64,000 nt of DNA from Owenia fusiformis (GCA_903813345.2 CAIIXF020000002.1:12792150-12856149), one strand, 5' to 3'; positions 1 to 15,100 are shown, numbered from the stretch's first letter. The notes: generated by a model from the sequence alone, not told the origin. Numbers and translations: made by a program.

Positions 1-122
1 ATGAAACAGAGTGTGGAAAATGTGAGAGATATCAGTGGATATCCTCACCAAAAGGAAATAAAAAGGAGCCGTATTGCTTGCAGTGTCCTATAACCTGTGG
101 TCTGGGGCGAGGACTAAATAGG
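1..122 (+). CDS. EDAR-like: Receptor exon 1 in window: TNFR cysteine-rich repeat
   Basis: Open in the frame starting at base 3 (40 codons); bases 1-2 finish the preceding codon. It encodes six cysteines, including CGKC and CLQCPITCGLGRG, typical of a TNFR cysteine-rich domain. Splice donor GTTAGT is at 123-128, phase 0. The upstream part of this exon or earlier exons, with the signal peptide, are outside the window. The in-frame ATG at base 1 belongs to another frame that stops after 31 codons. Confidence 0.8.
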
Positions 123-3100
123 GTTAGTAGATGTTTTATATTACTGAAGCAAGCCTTACATGTATGTAGTAGCTTTCCAACCTGCTGCCTTATCCCCAAT
201 ACTTAAGGAGTTTGTTCACCAGCAAGAATTTACAGGGGCAAATTTTTTAAAATATCTTAGTTTGCTTTTGAATTAATGAAGTTCTGTTTTGAATCAGGTT
301 AAGTTAATGGGCTCCTTGCTATTATTCACATCTCATTGTAAATAAGCTCCTCCGTCCAGTTTTTGAAAAAAATTAGTTCATGGTCGAATTGATTAATTTA
401 TACTTCAAGTTTTTTTTGGTACAGTTTATCTTTTTTCAAGTTTTAATACTTTTCCTATCTTGATTTTCAATTGTTACTTATATATTTAATGATCATCATC
501 TTGTGCAATAAAAATAAGCATTAAATTGAGCTCATCATGTATTCATCATTCCTGCTTTTTAGAGTGCCAACATTGGCTGGTAAGCTTAAATGTTTGCATG
601 CGTTTTATTATTTTCAACATGCTAAGGCATTAGGTATAGTTTTGGGGGAAAGTTATTGGATGTTATGGGCCTGTTAACCCTCTTACCTCCGCCACTAGAG
701 ACATTATATTTAGATGGTTAAAATATTTAGAAAAATAATGGTAAGCATGCTGCATGAGTCCTGTTACCCGTTAGATTAAGCATGAAAAATTTAAATTGCA
801 ACCAATCTCTAAAACTAGGAGCCATTATCCAAACATATACTTTAAGGTTCACTTGTATACCCTAAATTACATTGTGTAAAGTGTGTGATGTTTCAAAGAG
901 GAAGGACTGCTTGGGTGTGGTACAAACTAAGTTCAATAAATATATGGTGTCTATGTCTGGCATGGTGACCTTTAATCGCATCACCTCATAGGCAAAAATG
1001 CCCTAATTCACGTCACCATACTAGTCAATGGGCAAAAGGGCAAACGCCTGACTTTTTATCTCGAGTTATGGATTTATGTGGCCTCACTGGCCTATCTGAG
1101 GTTCTAAACCTATGTCTAAGCTACATCTTGACACTAAACTCAATAGGGGCCAATCATCTACTTTTTGAAATAATTGGTCAATTGTGACACTACCCCCTCT
1201 CTCTGCAGACACAAATTGAAATTCACAAAAATGAAGGCAAAATTAATACGCCACTTGACTCGAAATTTTCCTTCAGATAACCCAAATAAACGCATTTTCA
1301 GAAGAAATGGCATGTTGCCATTGCAAAAAGATTACAACTGTGCCTACATACTAGCTTACTGACTCGTCATGATCACAATTGTGTTGGGACTACATTTATT
1401 TTTGAATACTACTTTTTTCTATTCAGCGGAAGTGACGTATTAGGGCATTTTGGCCTAATAGCCACATGGTTGGATGATTTCTGGCTTTAAATTGCGTTTT
1501 TTTAATTTACTAGAGTTTTTCAAGTAGTTTTGTGCAGTTTAAGAATATTCTGACAGCAATTATGAAAAATATGGCTACTTCATTACCCCTGGGGTCATTT
1601 TTCCAAGAACCCAATGGTTTTCCTTTAAATTTGACTAGTTTTTCATTTACATCATGAAATCCACTGCCTGATGGTGACATTTTTCAGTATCGTGTCAAGA
1701 AATTGAGTATTTTATTGCATATTGCGATTTTTAGCCAAAATCACTGAACCGTGAACCAGAAAATTGGACAAATTTGGCCCACTTTTTGGCAAAATCTTAC
1801 TAAAATCATCACTTTTTCATACTTTATTCCATTCAACAACCTCCTGATTTGAAAAATGATGACAAATTTGATCAGTTTTGACTCTGGCCTAGAGAATTGG
1901 GACTTTTGAGATATTTTTTAGCTCGAATGTAGTCATTCAGAGTGAACAAATGCATTAAAAATTGACACTTAACTCACCAATTTCTGACTGCACCCCCGAT
2001 ATGTACCTTCTTTCTATACTGGAAACCATAAGATGGAAAATTCAATCTTTATGATGAATAGCAACTCGTTGGCTTCCCCATTTACGACAACAAATGACAT
2101 TTAGGGGTCACTAAGGACAAAATTGTAGCCAAATATCGTCAAAATCAGTGGTTTTTGGGGTAAAAAGCGAAAACTGCTGATTCAGCAAAAACATTAAATT
2201 TGTTCATGAAAATTCCCCTTTTTGCCTCCGTCCAAAATATGTTTCACACTAATAAACTTCAATTCTGGGCGATTCTGAGTAGTTTTAAAAATTTTTGGTC
2301 ACTTTCACATGTGACTAATAGGCAAAAATGCCCTAATTCACGTCACCATACTAGTCAATGGGCAAAAGGGCAAACGCCTGACTTTTTATCTCGAGTTATG
2401 GATTTATGTGGCCTCACTGGCCTATCTGAGGTTCTAAACCTATGTCTAAGCTACATCTTGACACTAAACTCAATAGGGGCCAATCATCTACTTTTTGAAA
2501 TAATTGGTCAATTGTGACACTACCCCCTCTCTCTGCAGACACAAATTGAAATTCACAAAAATGAAGGCAAAATTAATACGCCACTTGACTCGAAATTTTC
2601 CTTCAGATAACCCAAATAAACGCATTTTCAGAAGAAATGGCATGTTGCCATTGCAAAAAGATTACAACTGTGCCTACATACTAGCTTACTGACTCGTCAT
2701 GATCACAATTGTGTTGGGACTACATTTATTTTTGAATACTACTTTTTTCTATTCAGCGGAAGTGACGTATTAGGGCATTTTGGCCATAATAGTATGTTAG
2801 GGTTATCATCAAGTTATGGGGATTCCCCTGGTTGGAACTTTTTTCACTCATCAGTATTTTTTAAAATTTTAAATGCACTTGTAATTTGCATGCCATCTAG
2901 TCATGTACCCAATGTATACAAGAGAGAAGGCTAACATAAGTTGAAAAACAACATTTTTACAATTTTCTTATTCATTTAAATCTTTATATCATATAAAATG
3001 GTTTTAATAGTGTATATAAAAACCTCTTTACGTCTGTGTTAAAAGTGGTGTTTTATAGTGGTTTCAGTGGTGTTGGCATTGGTCTGAAGGTATTGATTGT

Positions 3101-6100
3101 GTGATGTCAAATATTATTGTGTTTTGTACATGTGGGACTTAGTGATTAAATGATGTTGGATATTGTAATTTTCAATACATTTTCAAAACATTTTCTCCAC
3201 TCAACATTTTTTGCAAAATTTCATTTCAACCATTTAATTTAATTATTATTGCTGTATACATTTAGTGTTATAGTACTGCACATGTATATTAAAGAATTGT
3301 GATGTCATGAAATGTCAAGAAGATCTGTATTTCTCATGTCTTAAGTATTCCTATACCAACATACATGCATATCAATGACCCCAAAATTGCTATTTGATGT
3401 ATTTTAGCGTGTGTGAGCATTATTTTGATATAAATTAAATTGTGTGCTATTTGGCCAAAGCACAAACTATTAAACAAAAAGTTTACTCCAAATTGTGTGT
3501 TTTTAATGGTAAGTTTAATCTTGTTTTATTTAGGAGTGTGGCTTGGGCCAAGGAGAAGGAGCAATATGTATAGACTGTGATCCCTTAAAACATTTCTACA
3601 GTGATGAGAGTGCCCCAAAAAAGTGCAAGCTCTCCATCAGATGTGAATCTGTTAACCGGGGTTATAAGAAGAGAGCTACTCGTAAATCTAAAGCTATATG
3701 TGATGAATGTTTGCCTGGGTAAGACCATAATTTATTTAAATAAAAAATGTCAAGTTTTTTCTTCTAAAAATATGAATCAAAAGAGCAAGAAATAATCTTT
3801 TTTATTTTTATTAGTTATTGGTTTTAGCTCTAACAGTATCTGCCAGACAAGACATTGTTTTTTTTTACTTTCTCTTATTTGTTGCAATCTTTTTCAAAAT
3901 TCAATTTGATTCAAATGTGAAACCAGATAGCACTTACATTTGATTGGCTTCAGGTTTTTGGTGGAATTGTTTTCCCAAGAGCCGTTGCAAATAGGCATAC
4001 CAATCTGCTGCCACTCTGCTTAAAATCCTTAGAAATTGCATCACACAACATTTTAAATAGAGTAGTATTCAGTGAATAATATACCTACTAGCCACCCTAA
4101 ATTTGCAAGCGTTAGAGCCTATAAGTTAAGTTTAAAAAGAATAAGTGCCCTTCCCTTTTTGTCTGGTGTTAAATTTGAGGAAAGTGTTGAGTCATTTTAA
4201 TATACTTTAGTTGACAAAACAAATCTCTCTCGCATTCAACTTCAGTGGTGCTGTAGTACCATGATTACTACAATGCTGTCATACTCAGAACAAGTTGTGG
4301 TTCGATATATGTCTAACATCTCTGATTCTCCTATTTTACACATTATTATAGATTATTTTGTTTAAAGGTCTAATTTATTCAGAGGAGTAGAATTATTAAT
4401 GTGAACGGCCAGACCGTACACACAATCGTAATCTAAACAATCACAACCTCCCTCTATTTTTAAACGTCATCGAAATGAGTCATTCTCTCATTGGCTTTTA
4501 TATTGTATATGCGGGTAATTGCATTCTGGTATGCCAGAGCCCCGCTTCTCTAGTGTGTATTTCTAATTTGTCGAGTACAAAACTAGTGGACACTTGACAA
4601 AAGGTCTACATGTAGTATTAAAAAAATCCAATATTATACACTGGTAGTATTGCACAGACTTTGAAATTATGGTGTAGTCCCCATAAAAAATCTTGTTATC
4701 AAGATGGAAAAAAAAACATTCATCCGTTGGACATTAGCTTAAAATTTTCAAAACGTAGAGCATGCCATTTAGATCTGCTTAGGTTTTGAGCATGATAGAT
4801 ACATTAATTGATGAAGTCACCATTTTGTACTTCAAGCATGATATTTATCCCTGCAGTGTGTCTTTGTTTGTTTCTAGGGTGATCTTTTGTTTGCAGATAT
4901 GTTCCATCTGTGTTTCCCGATGAGATAGAGTGCGAACCATGTAGCATCAGACCTGAGCATCCAAATTGTACAACAACAACAACAACAACTGATATGCCAA
5001 AATCAACTTCCTCAGTAACACCTCTGTTGATTTTTCCCTCAGTTGATACCCCCTCTGTCACACCTAATATGAAATCAACTTCTCCAATACCACAAGAGAA
5101 CAAAAAATCTGTATTTGAAAATAACCCAGGTATGATTTATGAGATGGGTCAATACTTAGGAAATGTAGCATGCATTTGGTTTGTCTTCCATGCATCCATC
5201 ATATCTCTATCTGCAAAAGTGAAATTATTTACACCAGATTACCAAATTAACCATTTAATGAATATATGTTGATGTAAGCGAGAACAGTTGGAGAATGAGG
5301 CTTTTGATGAAATTTAATAGACAGCGAAAGTTATGCTTTAGGTCAAGTATATCTGGCAAATAATAACCATCCTCAATCTAATTATTCATTGGTGCATTAT
5401 TATCTAAATATAGTTTTAGCTTGGATGAAAAACCACCTGGGTGCTACCATTATGATTGGCATTGTGGTGGGCCTTCTTGCTGGTGGAGGTTCTGTGGCTT
5501 TCATCATCTATTATTTCTGTTGTGTAAGAAGAAGGCAAGAAAATCAAGGTAATTCACTCTATTTAGTTATTTATATGATGGTAAATTGGTCCATTTAACG
5601 TGATCATACCTTTAATTGCATCAATAATATTAAATTTTTTTATCTTTTTTTCTGGCAGCCATTATAGAAGTATATATATTAATCTTGTCATTGGGATTCC
5701 TGAAAAACACCCATTAGATTTAATTTATTAGGCTAGCTAAAAAGGGGGCTGAATTGATGAATATACAAATAAACAAATACCATACCTTACGTAAATCAAA
5801 AAGCTGAGATACAATGATAGTTTGATTAAGTTTCACTGAATATGAATTTAAACTGGAAAACTAGAAGCAAAAAAATGTCATTGTTCCGACTGAATTAAAG
5901 CAAGCTGACATATCAAATTGACACTTCCATTTTGGTTGATAAAGGGAACAGCAATTGCATTTTAAATGACTTGAAATATATTTCTCAACATACAGAACAT
6001 CTTTTCAGTAATACCCTAGCCTTAAGCCTAATGTGGTAAAGGATGAGTTGTCTCAGGGATATAAGTTACCATTTAGATTCTTATTTTTGCAGATAAAGAT

Positions 6101-9100
6101 ATTGAAAAGGGGTTGGAACAAAGTGATTCAAGAACATCACAAGGTATTATATTATTTTTTATTCATCTTTCATTTTTAGCTCACATGATGAGCTATTCTT
6201 ATTATTAGCTCACAGTGTGTAATCGCTTGTCCATCTGTCTGTCCGTCCATCCGTCTGTCAATAATAGTTGCAAGTTTTGAAATCTCTGTCGAAAGATTCC
6301 TGTATTAGATTATTTTTGTTCAGCATCAATACAGAAAACCCCCTGTCACTCCTCATTCAAGAGCTTGGCTATTTTCAAAAATGGCTGGCAGCTGTTCTGC
6401 ATTTTAAAACCCATGTCACTGTTAACAGTAGTCTTATGCAAAAAACACAGCAAAAATTCATATCTGCTTTTTTATTGTCTGCTATTTTTGAAATTTTTGA
6501 TCCTAAAATCTTGTCTATGAAGTCTTGTCTACAGGTATCAAGCCAAACCATTTGATTTGTTGATCTGAAACTTTCATTGATGTTTCTTTGTTTAAAAATC
6601 TTCTAATGCTTAGTCTTTGGTCATTCTGGATAAATTTTTGGGTAGCAACTTTGGAATTTTTATCTAGAAAATTAGTAGAACACTACTTTTTTTTTATTCC
6701 ATCGAACAAAGTTTTAGGAGGATATAGGAAAGCCGTCCTTCTGTCTGTTCGTTTGTCCGGGCAATAACTCAAATACCAGTTGACAGATTTAATCCAAATT
6801 GTATGGGCTTATGCCTTATGGGTGTAGGAAAGAGGGGGGAAAGCCCCAGAGCTTTAGCCATGACTGACATATTACGACTCTTGCGTACCACCTTCATTTG
6901 CGCAAAATCTCAGCAGTTAGTTTTGTAATATAACGCGTCTTTGTGATGTTTTAATTGATGTTAGCATATTCATTACATATTTCTTTATCTTGATGTGAAA
7001 AAACAAGCTATGCTATTGGTTAATACGCCAGGAATCAACGTAATATTATTCGAAGCGTTATTAGAAAATTTTGAATCCTCCATTTTCATCCTCCGATCAC
7101 AGGGCTTCAAAATCCAGAATATATTCTTTCTTTTTACCCCCTGCGATAAGCAGTTAGCATTTCCTCGATTAAGAACTCGCAATCTGATTGGCTGTCGCAA
7201 CACAGCGACAGAAATCATGTATTAGTCATTGCGCATAATTAGATCACGTGATTCAGTTTAATCGGGCGCTTCCAAATTGGTTATAGCAGGGGGAAGAAGG
7301 AGGTACGGATTCTGGATACCTGCTTAGGAGGATGTCCATTTTTGTTTATTGATTTGGACCAATCAGAGGTGTATGTCATCTCAATACAGGTTTACATAAT
7401 GAGCGTATGTCATCTTTGAACTCTGGGGTTAATCCCCCCTTGGATGTAGGACCTCTTCTCGAAAAGGAATTTTAAATATGGCTGCTCAATTTAAAATGAC
7501 CACCATTTTTAATAACTCAAATACTAGTTTACAGATTTAGTTCAAATTTTATATGTTGATGTCTAGGGACAAGAGAGCTTTGTTCAAGAAGAGATATCTA
7601 AGATGGCCACTAAATTCAAAATGGCCACCATTTTTCGAAAAAAAATATAATCTTTAACTGAAATACCAGTAGATGGATTTCGTTCAAATTTTATATGCTG
7701 ATGCCAAGAGACAAAGGAGCTTTGCCCATGATTTGCAAGAGCAAACGTAACGAGAGAACACAAGCAAATCATAGGATTTTCTTTTTATTGATAATTTGGC
7801 CTAAAATTAAAAATAAGGCCAAGTGATCCCTAGGAGTGTATGCATGTAACAAAATTACTTGTAGGATAAGAATTTATCAGAGTTAATGTCAGTGTTTCAT
7901 GATGCAGGCTAATAGTGGGGGGAATTTACCCCTATATTTGGCAGAATATTTCAGATGGTGATACAAGTATAAACTTTTGCTTTTCTACTACTTCAAACCT
8001 TTTTCAAAAAATCTGTCCCTGTGATCAATGGATTTTTTTACTTTTTCCCCCCAAAATTCAAGATGGCCGACACACTATAGCTCGGAAACAATATTTAGCT
8101 CTGATTTGGCAAATACAGCTGTAATATAAAGTTTAAATTGTGTTTTCAGGACTAAATGCACTAATAGGTACATCACATAATACATGTCATGAGCTTAAGT
8201 CAAAATAAATAATTATATGGGAGTTAAGCAAGGTTCATTTCTGGTCCCCCTCTTATTTTGTTCATTTATAAGTTTGTATAACCCTACTCCTATGAATTAA
8301 ACATAATTAGTAAGACTGTTCTTAAATTTTAGATTTTTATGCTCTGCTACATATCAAATTAGTATGTATAAATGACCGTAGCTTAAAGAATCGAAGGATT
8401 TTCACAAATAAATGTTTTATCGAGTACAGACATTTACCATGCATTCACAATTACAGACTATTACAGCGACATCAGGACCACTAAAAGCAAATTCAATTAT
8501 TCATTAAATTTTGGTTGAGGTTAAAAACATTAATACAGTCCATCAATGTATTCTATGCATTATTGAGTATGAATATGAAATATGTGGTTTTCCATGACTC
8601 TTCAGTAAGGAGGAATGAAATATCAAGCAGGAAGGTGATGTGAAATTTGAGTAAGAATTTGCAAAATTTAATCTAACAAAAATCTACGATTATTTGTAGA
8701 ATTTTGATTAAATGTAAAAAATTAATTCATCCCTTTAATATATTTTATGCATTCTTTCACTGTGTTCAACCCAAACGCTCTTACATGCACAACGGACTGT
8801 TTCATCCACGCGGAAACGGGGCTAATGAAGATCCCACTATGACTGTAAGTAAGTTTCTCTTACATATCACACGTTATGGTGACATATTATGTACCATTCG
8901 ATGAACAATACCCTGATCAAAGCTCCATAGTGTAGATCAAACAAATCTGAAGTTGATGAATTGACCACAAATTACGAATTAAATTAGTATTTATATGAAA
9001 TTTGCTCTAAAACATAAAACTATTGACAAATAAACAAAAAGTTTATATGTGAATTAATCTTTCTTCTTTTGATGCCAAGGGATACAATAGATCTTTTCTT

Positions 9101-12100
9101 TCTCTCATTGAAAAGGAAAGTTGAGCCTAGTACCGCAGTCTTTCCAGTTCACTGTGTTAACCAGATCGCAGCATTTCTTGAATATGAGAATGTCATTATT
9201 TTTAAGACTTGATTTTTTGTTATCGAATCACGATTACGATAATGTATGGTTTGATCAAGGTTTGGAATTTGACCAAAATATATACTCTGATGCTCAACTC
9301 AACTAGTCGCATGTCTCGACAAACAGGGTTTTGACCGGAAGAATGACAAATACGTTTATGAATTTTGATAATTATACTGCTTAAGACAGCTCTTCCTAAT
9401 TGCTTCAAACGTCAACAGCCACCCAAGTACAATATATCACACCCATCAAATGGTATACTTGAAATAAGTAACACATACTTCTTATTCCCATCATTGGGGA
9501 AATTGTCAGATGACTAATCATTTCAGTAATGAAACGCTCAATCTTGCATGTAAGAGCGTTTGGGTTGGACACCGTGTCCTTTAATTGTGAAAATCAAATA
9601 TGTGGGATGTCATGACTCCTCAGTAAAGAGGAATGAAATGATTGGAGGGAAGATAATTTAAAATTTGGGTAGGAATTTGCTAATTAGAAATTAAATCTTC
9701 CAATATTCTACAATTATTTTGAATTATTAAATTATCACAATTTCTAAATAATATTTAATGAACAATTAATTTTGTAATGTCTGGGGCTAAGGCCATGGAT
9801 GGTTTTTAAGAATAAACAAAAATGAGTATAAAAATATGGTAAAAAATCTATTCTAACATTTTGCAAACATGACATATCTGCAACAACTACATGTACTAGG
9901 GCAACAGCCCAACTCATATGTGGGTGTTTTCCATATACAGAACAAGTGAAACAATTGATATAAATACACCCAGAAAGTGCTTATTTTGCAAAAAAAGAAA
10001 GACCAATCGAGAGAATTCCACCTACTCACATGCCTTGGAATAGCACATTAACCCCCCTATCACACCAAACTAGATCTTATCCGTTCTTGCCAGTCCTACG
10101 AAAACGTCGTAAAACGGGCTCAATCTGGCTGTGGTCGGGAAATATGTCTAAAATAATTAGCTACTTCGTTCATAAACAGTCTTCAATATGTCCATCTCTT
10201 TCTTAGTTCGTTCAGGTCGCACCACATCGGTGTGTAACGTCGTATAACACGTCCCTTAGTCTAGAAGGTCATCATGACCTGATTACAGAATGGTATGATC
10301 GTCATCGAATTTTGAATCGATTCAAAATTCTAAAATCACCTTCCCGTCTGAGAACGTTCATGAAGTTCGTGAATAGACCTTAGAAAGTTGCAGCTACGTT
10401 CATTCCGTTCACAAACAGTTTAAAAACCAGTTTTGAAGAACGCAGTGGCAACTTGTTTTGGGTGATAGCTATATTTTTGCTAATTCGTCCATCAGCAGTC
10501 TTAAATACGTTCTTAATCAGTTTAAACTCGTTTGCAATTAGTTCTACCTAGTTCTCAATACGTCCTCAGACAGTTCAACTCATTGTTGAAATGTCCCTAG
10601 TAGGATTGAAGTACGACGGTTCCCTTCGTATTATGTCCAGCTCGTCGTTAGTACGGACGTTGTCACTCGTTCTAATTGTAGAACGTATCGACCACGAGAA
10701 CATTTTGAGCATGTTCTAAGTTCTAGAGGACCTACCCGTTCGAGTACGTTCGATGAAGTTTGTAAATAGACCTCAAACGGTTCTTAGCTATAGTATGTCC
10801 AGTCCATTCGTACACAGTTGAAGCCCGTTTTGGAGAATGTAGTGAAAACTAGTTTGGTGTGATAGTAGGGTAAAGGAACAGCTTACCAGGCTGGTGTAGT
10901 TTGGGGACAAATGCTAAATGCTTCACCACCTGGCCTTTACGACTACATCAACTGGGGATGGGACAATAATGAAACTGTTACCCCACTGTGGACATCCCAG
11001 ACACAGTCCTCCAAAGCCTGCCAAGCTCTTGTACAATGTTCATATAAAAAGGTATGTTCTGTATGCACTTGTAAAAAGCCAGGACTTACATTTTGTGACA
11101 GTATTTATGAGATTGAAATTATAACAGAGTAAAAAAAGACCCATGTGAAACTCCTTCAAAGGCTATTTTGTATTTGGAAGACAATAATTTAATTTGAACC
11201 TGAAATATAAGATAAAATGATGTTTGAAATATTATCTTTATTCAAGAAAACAGGTCCATTCACTTAAGTTGTTGCAAAATAAGAGCCCTCCCAAAATACT
11301 AGATGTAAACAACATGCTTTACTACTGAAACAGTATTATTTTTAAACCACATTTATCTCTATATATGAATCTACAGTGTTATTTGTACCAAATTATGCGT
11401 ATATGGCGGCCATTTTGAATTTTTCTTGAAATACTGTTCGGTTTTATCGATCACAGGGATGGAATTTTTCCTAATAGCATAATAACAGATGTAAAAAGTC
11501 AAGACTTACATGTACAGACTTGTGCAATTGCACATGCAATTCTGTATAAGTCATTAACATTTTATGACAGTATATATGAGATTGTGATTATAACAGAGTA
11601 AAAAGGAACCATGTGGAACTCATTTAAAGGCTGTTTTATACTTGTAAGACAATAATTTAACTTGAACTTGAAATATAAGATCGAAAAGATGTGTGAAATA
11701 TTATCTTATTCAAGAAAACAGGTTCATTCACTCCAATTGTTGCAAAATAAGAGCCCTCCCAAAATAGAACCTTGTATAATCCCTATATAAAGTCATTTTG
11801 TCCAAATTCAAATCATTAATGAATGTGACTGTATTTCTAGATGTAAACAACATGCTTTACTACTGAAACAGTATTCTTTTTAAACCACATTTATCTCTAT
11901 ATGGATATAGTCCTGAGTAAGGACATTAGCGGTTACCGTTAGTGATTTGGTTTTCTGAATAAAAAGTCATTTTCTCCTTCCCTACCCCATTGGAGCGCCA
12001 TCTAGCGTTTGGGAAGTGAATCGGGAATAAATATTTATAAGGTAGGTCCTAATTTATCTGAAAACATGTCAGAGTTCAGTGGGAAATCTCATTTTAAGCT

Positions 12101-15100
12101 GGTAGCGGAGTGATTTTGACCTTGGTGATTTTACCAGAATTCTCTGAGAAATCTGACGATAGAGGGGGTAAGTGTCTTCAAGTTTATTTATTTCAAAAAT
12201 TCGGTGGACAACCCATGGTAAGATTGTTATAGCAGGCTAGGCGAGTCTCTCCCGAACACTGTGGTATGTTGCACTAGGCTTGGATACTAATCGTTAATAA
12301 GATACAGGGTAAAATGTTATAATGGCCACCTATGGGAAACTCTACTGTGATCTTCAACCTATAAGAAGGCGCTTTTTTGGGGCATTTTGAAGGTTTTATC
12401 CCTTTTTGAGGTTTTTTAGTTCATTGAGAAGCCTAATAGCGCATATCATATTAAAGGGCTGTATCTTAGCTGAACAATGCTACCAAAATCGTGACATTTT
12501 GAAGCAATTTTGGTGTTTTGGGGGCGAGGCCACTGTGCCAAGTACCCCGAATTTCATTCTCCCGTGCCATTCAATTGTTTTCGGGGCAGTTTTGAATGAA
12601 CCTTTGTTTCTTCCTACCAATATGACGTCATAAGATGCAATTGAACGCCTTGGCATGGATATCACTTGAAAGATAGTAGAAATCGCTTTCCAATGATACC
12701 CCATATGGCCATGTTCACCTCAGTTGGGTGTACTCAATCTGTGATGCAATCCGTAAGGTGTACCCCTACCCCAAAGAAATTTCAAGAAATCTCAAAATCA
12801 AATTTCCTGAATTTTGCTAAAAGGACCTGTGTCTATAAGAATTGAATTTTCCTCCGTACTTTTTCTCAAATATAGGATTGTTATATACCATTGTGATCGG
12901 GATAATGCCTACAATGCTTATATAACCATGTTGGAAGAAAACAAACTAATTCAGTTTACTATTAGGATATAGTCCTGAGTAAGGACATTAGCGGTTACCG
13001 TTAGTGATTTGGTTTTCTGAATAAAAAGTCATTTTCTCCTTCCCTACCCCATTGGAGCGCCATCTAGCGTTTGGGAAGTGAATCGGGAATAAATATTTAT
13101 AAGGTAGGTCCTAATTTATCTGAAAACATGTCAGAGTTCAGTGGGAAATCTCATTTTAAGCTGGCGGCGGAGTGATTTTGACCTTGGTGATTTTACCAGA
13201 ATTCTCTGAGAAATCTGACGATAGAGGGGGTAAGTGTCTTCAAGTTTATTTATTTCAAAAATTCGGTGGACAACCCATGGTAAGATTGTTATAGCAGGCT
13301 AGGCGAGTCTCTCCCGAACACTTTGGTATGTTGCACTAGGCTTGGATACTAATCGTTAATAAGATACAGGGTAAAATGTTATAATGGCCACCTATGGGAA
13401 ACTCTACTGTGATCTTCAACCTATATGAATCTATAGTGTTATTTGTACCAAATTATGCATATATGGCGGCCATCTTGAATTTTTCTTGAAATAGTGTTCG
13501 GTTTTATTGATCACAGGGATGGAATTTTTCCTAATAACATAAATAACAGATTAAGCCATTAAATTTGCTTGTATCACCAATTGAAAATATTTTCCAGTAA
13601 ATTCCCCCCACTATAATAATTAACTTCGTACTTGTGCATGACATGGGATAAAAATCATTTAAATAGGAATGTTTCGCACTATGCTTTTTTGTATATTTTA
13701 GAAGAGGAATCTGGATATGAAGGGAGCCTTGACAGGAATGATGAAACCAAGACACCACTTTTAAGGTATTTATATTTTATACTACTACATAGTACATTGC
13801 ATTATATATCCAACAACCCACCCAAGGTCATTTGTTGAATAGTTGTCTAGGTGACAAGTTGAATACAAATTGAAATTAATACTTTGCCAACTTGACCCTC
13901 GTAAAACATTTCATTGAAAAATATGTTTTTTTAGCGATTTCGTATCTTTTAGGTGATTTTGTAGAAAATATTTCGCAATGCGTCAAAAGAATTTAAGCCC
14001 AGACTCAATGCACTTTGGCTGATTCTTTTTACTCAGGTGTTGTTTCCTAAACTTAGCACCACAAGACAAAATCGTATGAAATAATTTGCAATAAGCTAGT
14101 TATTATCCCATCGAACGAAGTTCGGAGGGATATAGGGAACGCCTCCGTCCGTCCGTCCGTCCGTCCGTCCGTACGTACGTACGTCCGTCCGGGCAATAAC
14201 TCAAATACCGTTGGCCCGATTTTGTTCATATTTTGTACACATATACCCTATGGGGGTAGAAGTTCTGCTCGAAAGCCGATTTTCAAAATGGCCGCTCATT
14301 TCAAAATGGCGGCCATTTTAGTGCCGAATTTACAGTAATTTAGGTGCAATATGTAAAACTGTAATAGCAATATGTTTGAGATGTAAAAAAATTATATAGG
14401 ACATTAATAAAGCTAGAAATGTAGATATTAAAGAAGCACATGGCAGCCATCTTGAAAAATGGCGGCCTTTACTCGTTATTTTACGATTTTTGCTGTAACT
14501 TGAAAAGTAGTGGAGCGATTTTGTTCATATTTGGTATGTGAATACTATAAACATTGCACACTGCTTAAAGACACTTTTGATAGAAGGCGGCCATTTTGAA
14601 AAATGGCCGCCATTTTGAAAAATGGCCACCATTTTAACATATTTTACTATAACTCGAAAAGTAGTGGATTTTGTTCATATTTGGTATGTGAATACTATAA
14701 GCATGACACACTGTCCTATGACACTTTTGGTAGAACCAACTGAAAAATGGCCGCCATTTTAACGTATTTTACTATAACTCGAAAAGTAGTGAAGCGATTT
14801 TGTTCATATTTGGTATGTGAATACTATAAGCACGGCACACTGTCTAATGGCACTTTTGGTAGAAGGTGGCCATTTTGATAAATGGCCGCCATTTTAACAT
14901 ATTTTACTATAACTTGAAAAGTAGTAGAGCGATTTTGTTCATATTTGGTATGTGAATACTAAAAGCATGGCACATGGTCTAATGACACTTTTGGTAGAAG
15001 GCGGCCATTTTGAAAAATGGCTGCCATTTTTGCTATATACTTTGTTTGTAAAAATGCCATCCATGGCTGTTCGATGGGATTCGCTACGCTTTGGCGTTGC

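Larger units (their letters stand above)
123..3533 (+). other. Intron 1 with two identical TIR elements
   Basis: Intron of 3.4 kb from donor GTTAGT to acceptor TTTAG. Apart from the two 465-bp repeats and their 865-bp spacer it is AT-rich single-copy-looking sequence. The longer open frames in it (1174-1362 and 2200-2692) lie inside the repeats and have no recognisable protein features. Confidence 0.75.

Noticed and set aside
988-2785. LTR retrotransposon with 465-bp LTRs
   Set aside because: Each copy has its own inverted ends, starts GGC rather than TG, and there is no primer-binding site, purine tract or gag/pol.
4804-5103. Minus-strand 99-codon ORF
   Set aside because: Antisense of receptor exon 3; poly-Val is the complement of the Thr run.
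14146-14190. CRISPR-like or regulatory tandem array (CCGT/ACGT repeats; also 31735-31790, 36055-36080)
   Set aside because: Simple tetranucleotide microsatellites at a fixed position in A/B-family repeats of a eukaryote.
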